This document shows positions 27,301 through 34,996 of a stretch of DNA of 64,000 nucleotides, piece after piece. The notes under the pieces are model-generated. The model did not search any database and was not told the DNA's origin. It saw only the letters and a program-made list of their open reading frames with translations. How positions within the stretch are numbered: position 1 is the stretch's first letter; each line of letters starts with the position of its first letter. A program made the translations under genes and the position numbers. The DNA lies in NCBI RefSeq assembly GCF_001889545.1, contig NZ_CP018194.1, forward strand, positions 1,648,501-1,712,500. Reading direction: 5' to 3'. This stretch comes from Granulibacter bethesdensis (GTDB lineage Bacteria; Pseudomonadota; Alphaproteobacteria; Acetobacterales; Acetobacteraceae).

Positions 27301-30300
27301 TTCCGACACCACCAAAATAAACAGCGGTGCTGCCTGCATTGGAGATGGTGCCAAAATTGCTAACGGTCCCCGAATTGCCAAGGCTGACTGCAACCGCGCC
27401 GGTCCCGGTGATGGTGCGAAGGTTGTTCAACAGTGCATTCGTACCACCACCATTGACCATACCCGAGATTGCACCGGTATTGGTAATAGTGCCGCCAACT
27501 GAGAGACCAACATTTCCATTCAAAGCTGCATTGGCAGCATTGGTCATAACACCGCCAATTGTAAGCGTGCCGCTTCCAGTCAGCGTTCCCTGGTTGATGA
27601 GTGAGGAACCGACAGCAACAGTATTATTTCCAGTGGCCACCCATGTAGCACCGGTATCAATCACGGCGTTTTTGAAGCCGATATAATTGACGCCAAGTCC
27701 GCTGATCGTTCCTGCCGTCGCACCGGACAGCAGCTCCAGTGTGTTGGTCCCGGCAGAATTCGCAACCGCCGTCCCGGTGATCGTCGAGGTCACGCCAAGC
27801 TGAAGCAGATTGACCCCTGTGCCCGACATATAGACAGCGGCGCCGCCGCCATTACTGGCATTGGCAGTTCCGGGCGCAGAAATCGTGCCGTAGTTGGTAA
27901 TAGTCCCCCCAACATCAACACGAACCCCGGTTGCCAGACTATTGCTGACACCAATCGAACCGCTGTTGACGACAGTGCCACCATTACCAAGACGAACGGC
28001 AGTCAGATCACCAGCACCGGCACCCGTGCCGGTTTCCAGAATAGTCCCGCTGTTATTGACATAATCAGACGAGGTATTGCCCAGATAGACGCCATGGGCC
28101 GCCGCCAGCGTCCCACCATTATCCGTAATCAGACCCGCATTGATGACCGTGCCTGCTGCTGCCGTGTTGCCATAAACGCTGACAGCATTGAAGCTGCCGG
28201 AGATCGTCCCGCCAGAACGGTTGGTAACAATACCGCCAGCAGTTCCCCAAACTGCCTGACCACCTGAACCCGTAACCTGAATGGTCCCGGCATTATCAAC
28301 AGTGACCAAGCCAGAAGCAGTGATACCAGCCGTCACTCCGCTGATCACACCACTCGCGAGGTTCGTAACAGTACCAGTGCTGGTGAAAGAAACACCGTAT
28401 GACCTACCCGAGATCAGACCACTATTGTTAACGATCCCACCGGCAGCAGTGCCGGAGAAAGCAATACCGCCAATCGCACTTCCAACAATCGAGGCAGCCG
28501 TCCCGGTGTTATTGACGGTGCCAGCACCCATGAAGACACCGTAGGTGCTGCCGCTGATAATGCTGCTGTTGCTGACCAGACCCGTGCCAGCAATCCACGC
28601 ACCTCTACCATTTGTCCCGGCACCACTCAGTGTCCCCGTATTCGTAATCGTGCCACTCGCAACAGCAGCCCCGGCAAAACCGCCCTGTATCAGACCACTA
28701 TTCGTGATCGTGCTGACAAGAGAACCTGTCGTCCCAGTCGCGGCCAGATAGGCACCACTAAGACTGGTGGAACTTGAGATAATGGTTCCGGTATTGATCA
28801 GGATAGCATTGGTGCCGTTGACGGCGTCATTTACCGAGGTCAGGCGACCCGAATTCGTGAACGTGCCGTTCGTGCCAGCGTTGATACCACTAGCCGTCCC
28901 ATTATTGATGGAACCCGCATTGCTGATAACCGCACCGGTGCCGGCAACAAAAATCGCATAGTTGTTGGCAGCACTGATAGTGCCCCCAGCCTGATTGCTT
29001 ATGGTCCCGGTATTCCCAAGGGAAATGCCATAAGTCCCGCCAGAGATCAGGCCACTATTGGTAATGGTGGCAACAGTGCTGGTCGTGGCATAGATACCCC
29101 AACCACCGCTGGAACTGAGCGTGCCGGTATTGCTGACGACACCGGAAGTCCCGGCCAGAACCACAGCGGCACCACCGGTTGCTGTACCACCGGTAATGAC
29201 GCCCGCATTGCTGACGGTTCCATTCGTGACCTGAGCACCATAACCGTTACTCGGCAGTGCCTGGATCAAACCACCAGCCAAATTGGTAACATTGCCGGAG
29301 ATCAGAATGGCATAGGGGTTAGGCCCATTGGAAATGATGCTGCCCGCATTCACCACAGTCGCATTGACGGTGTCAGAAGCGATCAGGGTGTTACCAGAGC
29401 CAATGATGGTGGCGCCGGCCGCATTGGTCAGCAGGCCGCCATTCAGCAGTGTGACATTCGCACCGTTGATCGTGCCGGTATTCGTCAGCGTGCCGCTGTC
29501 ACGAAGGTTCGCAAAGCTGCTCACGCCGCTGAGGGTCCAGGCAGCACCGGCATCAACCGTCCCTGTCTGGAAGTTGACGAAGTTGGACCCGTTCACCGTG
29601 CCTGCCGTCGCACCGGACAGCAGCTCCAGCGTATTGGCCCCGGCAGAGTTCGCAACCGCCGTCCCGGTGATCGTCGAGGTCACACCAATCCGCAGCAGAT
29701 TGACCCCTGTGCCCGACATATAGACAGCGGCGCCGGCGCCATTACTGACATTGGCAGTTCCGGCTGCAGAGATCGTGCCGTAGTTGGTAATAGTCCCCCC
29801 AACATCAACGCGAACCCCGGTTGCCAGACTATTGCTGACACCAATCGAACCGCTGTTGACGACAGTGCCACCATTACCAAGACGAACGGCAGCCAGATCA
29901 CCAGCACCGGCACCCGTGCCGGTTTCCAGAATAGTCCCGCTGTTATTGACATAATCAGACGAGGTATTGCCCAGATAGACGCCATGGGCCGCCGCCAGCG
30001 TCCCACCATTATCCGTAATCAGACCCGCATTGATAACAGTGCCTGCTACGGTCGTGTTGCCGTAAACGCTGACAGCATTGAAGCTGCCGGAAATAGTGCC
30101 ACCGGCCTGGTTGGTAACCTGGCCACCCAACACCAGCAACACGCCCTGAACACTGGCTGCATTGGCAAGAATAGTGCCACTGTTAACGACAGTACCTATA
30201 CCGTTATTAATTCCAACGGCATTACCACCCTGTGCAGCACCGATAATAGTGCCTGCGTTGACGATCGACCCGCTTTGGGCACCGACACCATAAGCACCAC

Positions 30301-33300
30301 CCTGGATCAGACCACCAGCACTGTTGGTGATGACGTTTCCACTACCAAACAGGAACACACCGCTTTGGTTTGTCGCAGTGGACACAATGGTGCCGGTGTT
30401 CACCAGAGTACTGCTGGCGCCCCCTACACCATCAGAAACCGAGCGGATCTGACCGGAGTTGTTAACAGACGCGCTCACTCCAGCAGCAATACCACGATAG
30501 GTGCTGCTGGTGATCGTCCCGGCATTGCTGATAACCGCACCAGTTCCGGTAACGGAGATCGCAAAGCTGCCGCCGCTGATGATACCGCTGGCATTGTTGG
30601 TAATAGTCCCGCTATTCCCAAGGGAAATGCCATAAATCCCGCCAGAGATCAGGCCACTATTGGTAATGGTGGCAACAGTGTTGGTCGTGGCATAGACACC
30701 CCAACCACCGCTGGAACTGAGCGTGCCGGTATTGCTGACGACACCGGAAGTCCCGGCCAGAACCACAGCGGCACCACCGGTTGCTGTACCACCGGTAATG
30801 ACGCCCGCATTGCTGACGGTTCCATTCGTGACCTGAGCACCATAACCGTTACTCGGCAGTGCCTGGATCAAACCACCAGCCAAATTGGTAACATTGCCAG
30901 AGATCAGAATGGCATAGGGGTTAGGCCCATTGGAAATGATGCTGCCCGCATTCACCACAGTCGCATTGACGGTGTCAGAAGCGATCAGGGTGTTACCGGA
31001 GCCAATGATGGTGGCGCCGGCCGCATTGGTCAGCAGGCCGCCATTCAGCAGTGTGACATTCGCACCGTTGATCGTGCCAGTATTCGTCAGCGTGCCGCTG
31101 TCACGAAGGTTCGCAAAGCTGCTCACGCCGCTGAGGGTCCAGGCAGCACCGGCATCAACCGTCCCTGTCTGGAAGTTGACGAAGTTGGACCCGTTCACCG
31201 TGCCTGCCGTCGCACCGGACAGCAGCTCCAGCGTATTGGCCCCGGCAGAGTTCGCAACCGCTGTCCCGGTGATCGTCGAGGTTACGCCAATCCGCAGCAG
31301 ATTGACCCCTGTGCCCGACATATAGACAGCGGCGCCGCCGCCATTACTGACATTGGCAGTTCCGGCTGCAGAGATCGTGCCGTAGTTGGTAATAGTCCCC
31401 CCAACATCAACGCGGACACCAGTTGCCAGACTATTGCTGACACCAATCGAACCGCTGTTGACGACAGTGCCACCATTACCAAGACGAACGGCAGTCAGAT
31501 CACCAGCACCGGCACCCGTGCCGGTTTCCAGAATAGTCCCGCTGTTATTGACATAATCAGACGAGGTATTGCCCAGATAAACGCCATGGGCCGCCGCCAG
31601 CGTCCCACCATTATCCGTAATCAGACCCGCATTGATGACGGTGCCTGCTGCTGCCGTGTTGCCATAAACGCTGACAGCATTGAAGCTGCCGGAGATCGTC
31701 CCGCCAGAACGGTTGGTAACAATACCGCCAGCAGTTCCCCAAACTGCCTGACCACCTGAACCCGTAACCTGAATGGTCCCGGCATTATCAACAGTGACCA
31801 AGCCAGAAGCAGTGATACCAGCCGTCACTCCGCTGATCACACCACTCGCGAGGTTCGTAACAGTACCAGTGCTGGTGAAAGAAACACCGTATGACCTACC
31901 CGAGATCAGACCACTGTTGTTGACGTTCCCACTGGAGGCAGTATTGGAGAAAGCAATACCGCCAATCGCACTTCCAACAATCGAGGCGCCCGTCCCGGTG
32001 TTATTGACGGTGCCAGCACCCATGAAGACACCGTAGGTGCTGCCGCTGATAATGCTGCTGTTGCTGACCAGACCCGTGCCAGCAATCCACGCACCTCTAC
32101 CATTTGTCCCGGCACCACTCAGTGTCCCCGTATTCGTAATCGTGCCACTCGCAACAGCAGCCCCGGCAAAACCGCCCTGTATCAGACCACTATTCGTGAT
32201 CGTGCTGACAAGAGAACCTGTCGTCCCAGTCGCGGCCAGATAGGCACCACTAAGACTGGTGGAACTTGAGATAATGGTTCCGGTATTGATCAGGATAGCA
32301 TTGGTGCCGTTGACGGCGTCATTTACCGAGGTCAGGCGACCCGAATTCGTGAACGTGCCGTTCGTGCCAGCGTTGATACCACTAGCCGTCCCATTATTGA
32401 TGGAACCCGCATTGCTGATAACCGCACCGGTGCCGGCAACAAAAATCGCATAGTTGTTGGCAGCACTGATAGTGCCCCCAGCCTGATTGCTTATGGTCCC
32501 GGTATTCCCAAGGGAAATGCCATAAGTCCCGCCAGAGATCAGGCCACTATTGGTAATGGTGGCAACAGTGCTGGTCGTGGCATAGATACCCCAACCACCG
32601 CTGGAACTGAGCGTGCCGGTATTGCTGACGACACCGGAAGTCCCGGCCAGAACCACAGCGGCACCACCGGTTGCTGTACCACCGGTAATGACGCCCGCAT
32701 TGCTGACGGTTCCATTCGTGACCTGAGCACCATAACCGTTACTCGGCAGTGCCTGGATCAAACCACCAGCCAAATTGGTAACATTGCCGGAGATCAGAAT
32801 GGCATAGGGGTTAGGCCCATTGGAAATGATGCTGCCCGCATTCACCACAGTCGCATTGACGGTGTCAGAAGCGATCAGGGTGTTACCAGAGCCAATGATG
32901 GTGGCGCCGGCCGCATTGGTCAGCAGGCCGCCATTCAGCAGTGTGACATTCGCACCGTTGATCGTGCCGGTATTCGTCAGCGTGCCGCTGTCACGAAGGT
33001 TCGCAAAGCTGCTCACGCCGCTGAGGGTCCAGGCAGCACCGGCATCAACCGTCCCTGTCTGGAAGTTGACGAAGTTGGACCCGTTCACCGTGCCTGCCGT
33101 CGCACCGGACAGCAGCTCCAGCGTATTGGCCCCGGCAGAGTTCGCAACCGCCGTCCCGGTGATCGTCGAGGTCACACCAATCCGCAGCAGATTGACCCCT
33201 GTGCCCGACATATAGACAGCGGCGCCGGCGCCATTACTGACATTGGCAGTTCCGGCTGCAGAGATCGTGCCGTAGTTGGTAATAGTCCCCCCAACATCAA

Positions 33301-34504
33301 CGCGAACCCCGGTTGCCAGACTATTGCTGACACCAATCGAACCGCTGTTGACGACAGTGCCACCATTACCAAGACGAACGGCAGCCAGATCACCAGCACC
33401 GGCACCCGTGCCGGTTTCCAGAATAGTCCCGCTGTTATTGACATAATCAGACGAGGTATTGCCCAGATAAACGCCATGGGCCGCCGCCAGCGTCCCACCA
33501 TTATCCGTAATCAGACCCGCATTGATGACCGTGCCAATAGAACCAGCATAAACGCTGACAGCATTGAAGCTGCCGGAGATCGTCCCGCCAGAACGGTTGG
33601 TGACGATACCACCAGCAGTTCCTAAAATTGCCTGACCACCTGAACCCGTAACCTGAATGGTCCCGGCATTATCAACAGTGACCAAGCCGCCCGCAGCGAT
33701 ACCAGCCGTCACTCCGCTGATCACACCACTCGCAAGGTTGGTAACAGTCCCGGTGCTGTTCAGAAGGATGGCGTTACCAGAAGCAGAAGTCGCGCTGATG
33801 GTGCCTGAGTTGGTGATCGATGCATTGCCACCGATATTGATACCATACTGACCGCTGACGATCGTCCCCTGATTGACGACCGTGCCCGAGCTGCTGCCAC
33901 TGGCAAAAACGCCGTATCTGTCTCCTCTTATCAGGGATGCAGTACCATTGTTGGTAACGTAGCCACCCTGATAGAGATAGACTCCATCATTATAAGTCGG
34001 ATTGGTATCACCGGAGATCGTACCGGTATTAACAATGGTGCCAGCCGCATTCCTGACCTCGACCGCATAGCGGCCCCTCATCAGACCAGCGTTGTAGACA
34101 GTGCCTCCGTTATTCAGGGAAACGGCGGCATAGCCGCTGCCAATGATAGTTCCGCCGCTGCCATTGGAAATAAAGGCCGCGTCAGTAGCCAGAACTCCAA
34201 TGGTACCAGCACTGATTGTTCCACCGGAAAGATTGGTAAGGGTGCCTGTATTGGCAAAGACAATGCCATACGTCCCGCCGGAGATCAGACCAGCATTGTT
34301 AATCGTGCTGGAACCGGCAAGGCTGACGCCCATCGTAGTGCCTGTAATGGCACCGCTGTTTGTAATCGACCAGGCTGTGCTCAGACTACTCTGAATCCCA
34401 ATGCCTGATGTATTTGCGACCGTCGTTCCAGCCAAAATCAAAATCGGATTGGAAAAAGCGGTTGTAAGAGTAACACCCGAGCTGGTGGAGGTAAGAGTGG
34501 TCAT
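20789..34504 (-). CDS. Giant (4571-residue) beta-strand-repeat surface protein with C-terminal Hint domain
   Basis: Nearly the whole protein (about residues 1-4300) is a run of 18-25-residue repeats of the type 'GTVTNLASGVISGVTAGI' and 'NAGTIQVTGSGGQAI', rich in Gly, Thr, Asn, Ser, Ile and Val. This is a pattern expected to fold as a parallel beta-helix, as in large adhesins. Several blocks recur almost identically (see repeat entries). The last 199 residues are a Hint (Hedgehog/intein, Hint_2-like) domain. They start at Cys4373 ('TPCYVHGTLILTDRGEVPVE'), contain 'VSPLHAMFIEG', and end the core with 'DTHDVVLAEGAASETYVE'. There is no Sec signal, so secretion may be type I-like, and no secretion genes are nearby. 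It is probably a cell-surface or extracellular filament or adhesin. AT-rich spacers flank it. Assembly of such repeats is error-prone, so the copy number should be treated with care. Confidence 0.85.
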   Translation of the reverse strand: MTTLTSTSSGVTLTTAFSNPILILAGTTVANTSGIGIQSSLSTAWSITNSGAITGTTMGVSLAGSSTINNAGLISGGTYGIVFANTGTLTNLSGGTISAGTIGVLATDAAFISNGSGGTIIGSGYAAVSLNNGGTVYNAGLMRGRYAVEVRNAAGTIVNTGTISGDTNPTYNDGVYLYQGGYVTNNGTASLIRGDRYGVFASGSSSGTVVNQGTIVSGQYGINIGGNASITNSGTISATSASGNAILLNSTGTVTNLASGVISGVTAGIAAGGLVTVDNAGTIQVTGSGGQAILGTAGGIVTNRSGGTISGSFNAVSVYAGSIGTVINAGLITDNGGTLAAAHGVYLGNTSSDYVNNSGTILETGTGAGAGDLAAVRLGNGGTVVNSGSIGVSNSLATGVRVDVGGTITNYGTISAAGTANVSNGAGAAVYMSGTGVNLLRIGVTSTITGTAVANSAGANTLELLSGATAGTVNGSNFVNFQTGTVDAGAAWTLSGVSSFANLRDSGTLTNTGTINGANVTLLNGGLLTNAAGATIIGSGNTLIASDTVNATVVNAGSIISNGPNPYAILISGNVTNLAGGLIQALPSNGYGAQVTNGTVSNAGVITGGTATGGAAVVLAGTSGVVSNTGTLSSSGGWGIYATTSTVATITNSGLISGGTYGISLGNTGTISNQAGGTISAANNYAIFVAGTGAVISNAGSINNGTASGINAGTNGTFTNSGRLTSVNDAVNGTNAILINTGTIISSSTSLSGAYLAATGTTGSLVSTITNSGLIQGGFAGAAVASGTITNTGTLSGAGTNGRGAWIAGTGLVSNSSIISGSTYGVFMGAGTVNNTGTGASIVGSAIGGIAFSNTASSGNVNNSGLISGRSYGVSFTSTGTVTNLASGVISGVTAGITASGLVTVDNAGTIQVTGSGGQAVWGTAGGIVTNRSGGTISGSFNAVSVYGNTAAAGTVINAGLITDNGGTLAAAHGVYLGNTSSDYVNNSGTILETGTGAGAGDLTAVRLGNGGTVVNSGSIGVSNSLATGVRVDVGGTITNYGTISAAGTANVSNGGGAAVYMSGTGVNLLRIGVTSTITGTAVANSAGANTLELLSGATAGTVNGSNFVNFQTGTVDAGAAWTLSGVSSFANLRDSGTLTNTGTINGANVTLLNGGLLTNAAGATIIGSGNTLIASDTVNATVVNAGSIISNGPNPYAILISGNVTNLAGGLIQALPSNGYGAQVTNGTVSNAGVITGGTATGGAAVVLAGTSGVVSNTGTLSSSGGWGVYATTNTVATITNSGLISGGIYGISLGNSGTITNNASGIISGGSFAISVTGTGAVISNAGTITSSTYRGIAAGVSASVNNSGQIRSVSDGVGGASSTLVNTGTIVSTATNQSGVFLFGSGNVITNSAGGLIQGGAYGVGAQSGSIVNAGTIIGAAQGGNAVGINNGIGTVVNSGTILANAASVQGVLLVLGGQVTNQAGGTISGSFNAVSVYGNTTVAGTVINAGLITDNGGTLAAAHGVYLGNTSSDYVNNSGTILETGTGAGAGDLAAVRLGNGGTVVNSGSIGVSNSLATGVRVDVGGTITNYGTISAAGTANVSNGAGAAVYMSGTGVNLLRIGVTSTITGTAVANSAGANTLELLSGATAGTVNGSNFVNFQTGTVDAGAAWTLSGVSSFANLRDSGTLTNTGTINGANVTLLNGGLLTNAAGATIIGSGNTLIASDTVNATVVNAGSIISNGPNPYAILISGNVTNLAGGLIQALPSNGYGAQVTNGTVSNAGVITGGTATGGAAVVLAGTSGVVSNTGTLSSSGGWGIYATTSTVATITNSGLISGGTYGISLGNTGTISNQAGGTISAANNYAIFVAGTGAVISNAGSINNGTASGINAGTNGTFTNSGRLTSVNDAVNGTNAILINTGTIISSSTSLSGAYLAATGTTGSLVSTITNSGLIQGGFAGAAVASGTITNTGTLSGAGTNGRGAWIAGTGLVSNSSIISGSTYGVFMGAGTVNNTGTAASIVGSAIGGIAFSGTAAGGIVNNSGLISGRSYGVSFTSTGTVTNLASGVISGVTAGITASGLVTVDNAGTIQVTGSGGQAVWGTAGGIVTNRSGGTISGSFNAVSVYGNTAAAGTVINAGLITDNGGTLAAAHGVYLGNTSSDYVNNSGTILETGTGAGAGDLTAVRLGNGGTVVNSGSIGVSNSLATGVRVDVGGTITNYGTISAPGTANASNGGGAAVYMSGTGVNLLQLGVTSTITGTAVANSAGTNTLELLSGATAGTISGLGVNYIGFKNAVIDTGATWVATGNNTVAVGSSLINQGTLTGSGTLTIGGVMTNAANAALNGNVGLSVGGTITNTGAISGMVNGGGTNALLNNLRTITGTGAVAVSLGNSGTVSNFGTISNAGSTAVYFGGVGTSVLNLNAGQVIIGSIIGAGSVNRINLFGGGATNTPTLSGLGSTIVGFNQITAASGSNWQMTGNNSIANSQTFVATGASLTNTGNFTGRMTLSAASTLNNVGSLIANSDGTVLSMSADANRLILVPTAVVNGTVSGAGTLNVLELASGATRGTISGIGTQYVGLNVQIDQNAYWTVSGSNSLASGYTLSVAGTLENRGVLNNSGTILDTGLIDNYSTINGMVSLVAGGQFVNNNGAVFNAGGAAIAGQQVTITNVGTLSGSGTTGYGASITSGGTITNIGLIQGGFRGIQFGSSPATIYNSGVITGTLADGIRLLNGGYVSNISGAIIQGGTVGIYATGSSPAIITNDNGGLIQATSASGIGISLDTAGTITNGGTINGQSGTAVVMGGAGQNLLQLLAGVQFGGLVTANAAGTNTLSLLSSSSIGTISGLGTSYVGFQTVNVASNANWSLIGSNSLASGYVLTNRGTLGNTGTLSVSGSVTNVTGATLSGDVTLTSNANLSNSGQEKGSIVGVGVGNSIVNYGTIAGTAASGNNISFAGAGTVTNYGQIGTNGGTAIVFGGTGSNLLRIGVTSTITGTAVANSAGANTLELLSGATAGTVNGSNFVNFQTGTVDAGAAWTLSGVSSFANLRDSGTLTNTGTINGANVTLLNGGLLTNAAGATIIGSGNTLIASDTVNATVVNAGSILSTGTNPWAILISGNVTNLAGGLIQALPSNGYGAQVTNGTVSNAGVITGGTATGGAAVVLAGTSGVVSNTGTLSSSGGWGIYATTNTVATITNSGLISGGKYGISLANTGTITNNASGIISGVTAGITASGLVTVDNAGTIQVTGSGGQAVWGTAGGIVTNRSGGTISGSFNAVSVYGNTAAAGTVINAGLITDNGGTLAAAHGVYLGNTSSDYVNNSGTILETGTGAGAGDLAAVRLGNGGTVVNSGSIGVSNSLATGVRVDVGGTITNYGTISAAGTANVSNGAGAAVYMSGTGVNLLRIGVTSTITGTAVANSAGANTLELLSGATAGTVNGSNFVNFQTGTVDAGAAWTLSGVSSFANLRDSGTLTNTGTINGANVTLLNGGLLTNAAGATIIGSGNTLIASDTVNATVVNAGSIISTGNNPWAILISGNVTNLAGGLIQALPSNGYGAQVTNGTVSNAGVITGGTATGGAAVVLAGTSGVVSNTGTLSSSGGWGVYATTSTVATITNSGLISGGTYGISLANSGTITNNASGIISGGSFAISVTGTGAVISNAGTITSSTYRGIAAGVSASVNNSGQIRSVSDGVGGASSTLVNTGTIVSTSTTQSGVFLFGSGNVITNSAGGLIQGGAYGVGAQSGSIVNAGTIIGAAQGGAAVGINNGIGTVVNSGTILSNAPTVQGVSMSAGGQVTNQAGGTITGSFNAVSVYSGSVAGTVINAGLITDNAGTLAGGTGVYLANTSSDYVNNSGTILETGTGAGAGYLAAVRLANGGTVVNSGSIGVSNSLATGVRVDVGGTITNYGTISAPGTANASNGAGAAVYMSGTGVNLLQLGVTSTITGTAVANSAGTNTLEMLSGATAGTISGLGVNYIGFKNAVIDTGATWVATGNNTITTGSSLLNKGTLTNTGSFNGAVTMAANAALSNAATAVLSNGNLSSVIFSNGTGVAITNAGTIQGSQASTALISLANAATLVNSGLIRDTGSVSTGITMGAAGTLSNTGTISVAGATNIALAMVSGTLNNTGLISADQAQSTGISVSGSAIITNSGTISSTGALGQGITLAGGGTVVNTGTIQAQSSFRSAIAFGAGNSRLAISGSSVIVGQVSAAGSGNVLELDGTGTTLSGFGTKYTGFQTINVKGDGWVLADTLTNTNILMQTTGTLTVSQTLDASNTITLGGTSSAGVGSGNIIISNPGTALAATISDFGNGESITLNGVNWVASDEAQVVSSGGNVSLVLYHVASDGTKTQYYSIKLDPNAHDQNYKLRQAPGTQNVQVYDDGTPCYVHGTLILTDRGEVPVEDLQIGDNVITAGGAIRPIRWLGRRSYNGRFIQGRRDVLPVRIRQGALDGVLPKRDLLVSPLHAMFIEGVLVPAGRLVNGVSIIQEQHVETLSYVHIELDTHDVVLAEGAASETYVEDNNRNMFHNAHTYRNIKVSLKLQAGVRKRNGIAAAGYCASRIVDGIVLENIRQKIEARILKMKAS
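23695..24350 (-). repeat. 656-bp module, copy 5 (nearest the C-terminus)
   Basis: First of five copies along the plus coordinates, ending with the 'LLRIGVTSTITGT' codons at 24350 and beginning at 'NSGLISGG'. It abuts a further ~350 bp shared with copies 1-3 on its right. The distance to the next copy is 1257 bp (419 codons). Confidence 0.9.
24952..25607 (-). repeat. 656-bp module, copy 4
   Basis: Same length as the others with only scattered substitutions. Unlike them, it is preceded in the protein by 'GTAIVFGGTGSN' instead of 'GAAVYMSGTGVN', so the homology stops sharply at its right edge (after 25607). The next copy starts 4095 bp (1365 codons) away. Confidence 0.9.
27712..30030 (-). repeat. 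~2.3-kb duplicated block, copy B
   Basis: It aligns with 31204-33522 at a constant offset of 3492 bp (1164 codons). Matching landmarks sit at 28545/32037, 29047/32539 and 29680/33172. Most differences are single bases; a short divergent patch lies around 28430-28460. The outer limits are estimates by eye. Confidence 0.8.
29047..29702 (-). repeat. 656-bp module, copy 3
   Basis: Lies inside duplicated block B and is almost identical to copy 1. It is 1602 bp (534 codons) from copy 2. It carries 'SIISNGPNPYAILI', as do copies 1 and 2, where copies 4 and 5 have 'STGTNPWAIL' and 'STGNNPWAIL'. Confidence 0.9.
30649..31304 (-). repeat. 656-bp module, copy 2
   Basis: Flanked on the left by sequence matching the left flank of copy 5 (offset 6954 bp, 2318 codons) and on the right by the shared ~350-bp extension. 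The mosaic of matches suggests exchange between copies. Confidence 0.9.
31204..33522 (-). repeat. ~2.3-kb duplicated block, copy A
   Basis: Partner of 27712-30030 at an offset of 3492 bp. It includes module copy 1 and the last part of copy 2, so the two duplicated blocks and the 656-bp modules interlock. Confidence 0.8.
32539..33194 (-). repeat. 656-bp module, copy 1 (nearest the N-terminus)
   Basis: Closest copy to the start of the giant protein, 1890 bp (630 codons) from copy 2. Right of it the protein has a unique N-terminal section of about 400 residues before repeats of this class begin. Confidence 0.9.
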
Positions 34505-34996
34505 AATTCAACCGCCATTATGAATGCAAAAAATTTAATCAACATTCAAGTTATAGCACAAACAAAGCAAGAATATATACATTTATTTTTGTAATTTTTA
34601 AATATTGTATAAGTAAAGATGAATTCTTTTATTATTTTTATTTTTATAAATTCAAAATAAAATATTGATAATATTTCTATAAAAATGGTTTATTTTTTAT
34701 TTTTATATTCATTTTATATTTTTTGATAATATTTTTATAAAAATAGAGATAAAAATCATATTATTTATGATAATATTTGATTTATAATTTCTATTTATAT
34801 CATTTGTGAGAAAAAAACATAATTAATTTATTTAATTAATATTATTGGCTTTAATCTGGTTTAATTTCCCATAAAATGGAATGACTTATTTAAGAAATAA
34901 AATATATAAGGCACTCCAGCTAATAGCATAACAATTTTAACAGACTGCTGAGATCTACTCAGCAGTCTTATTTTGAACCCATACGCTGTACAAATC
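34505..34996. promoter_or_regulatory. Very AT-rich upstream region of the giant repeat gene
   Basis: About 490 bases, almost all A/T from 34550 to 34920, hold the promoter of the minus-strand giant gene. Two near-identical 22-bp direct repeats begin at 34665 and 34723 (one mismatch, 58 bp apart), with a partial third near 34768. The composition is typical of DNA silenced by nucleoid proteins in surface-protein loci. No gene was seen. The ribosome site before 34504 is weak (GGCGGTTGA). Confidence 0.5.
34942..34968 (-). terminator. Terminator hairpin of the alpha/beta hydrolase gene
   Basis: AGACTGCTGA and TCAGCAGTCT form an exact 10-bp stem with a seven-base loop, 29 bases past the hydrolase stop. 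On the plus side it is followed by TATTTT, and on the minus side by GTTAAAATTG, so the T tract is better on the strand with no known gene. It still marks the boundary between the hydrolase and the AT-rich region. Confidence 0.65.

Noticed and set aside
29984-31759. Plus-strand open frame of 591 codons opposite the giant repeat gene
   Set aside because: It runs antisense through the repeated segments and has the Asn/Thr/Asp-rich, repeat-copying composition of a shadow frame. The repeats of the minus-strand protein explain it.
20789-34504. Repeats of the giant gene considered as a CRISPR array or mobile-element array
   Set aside because: The repeats are coding, in one frame, without spacer structure, and no cas or transposase gene is present.
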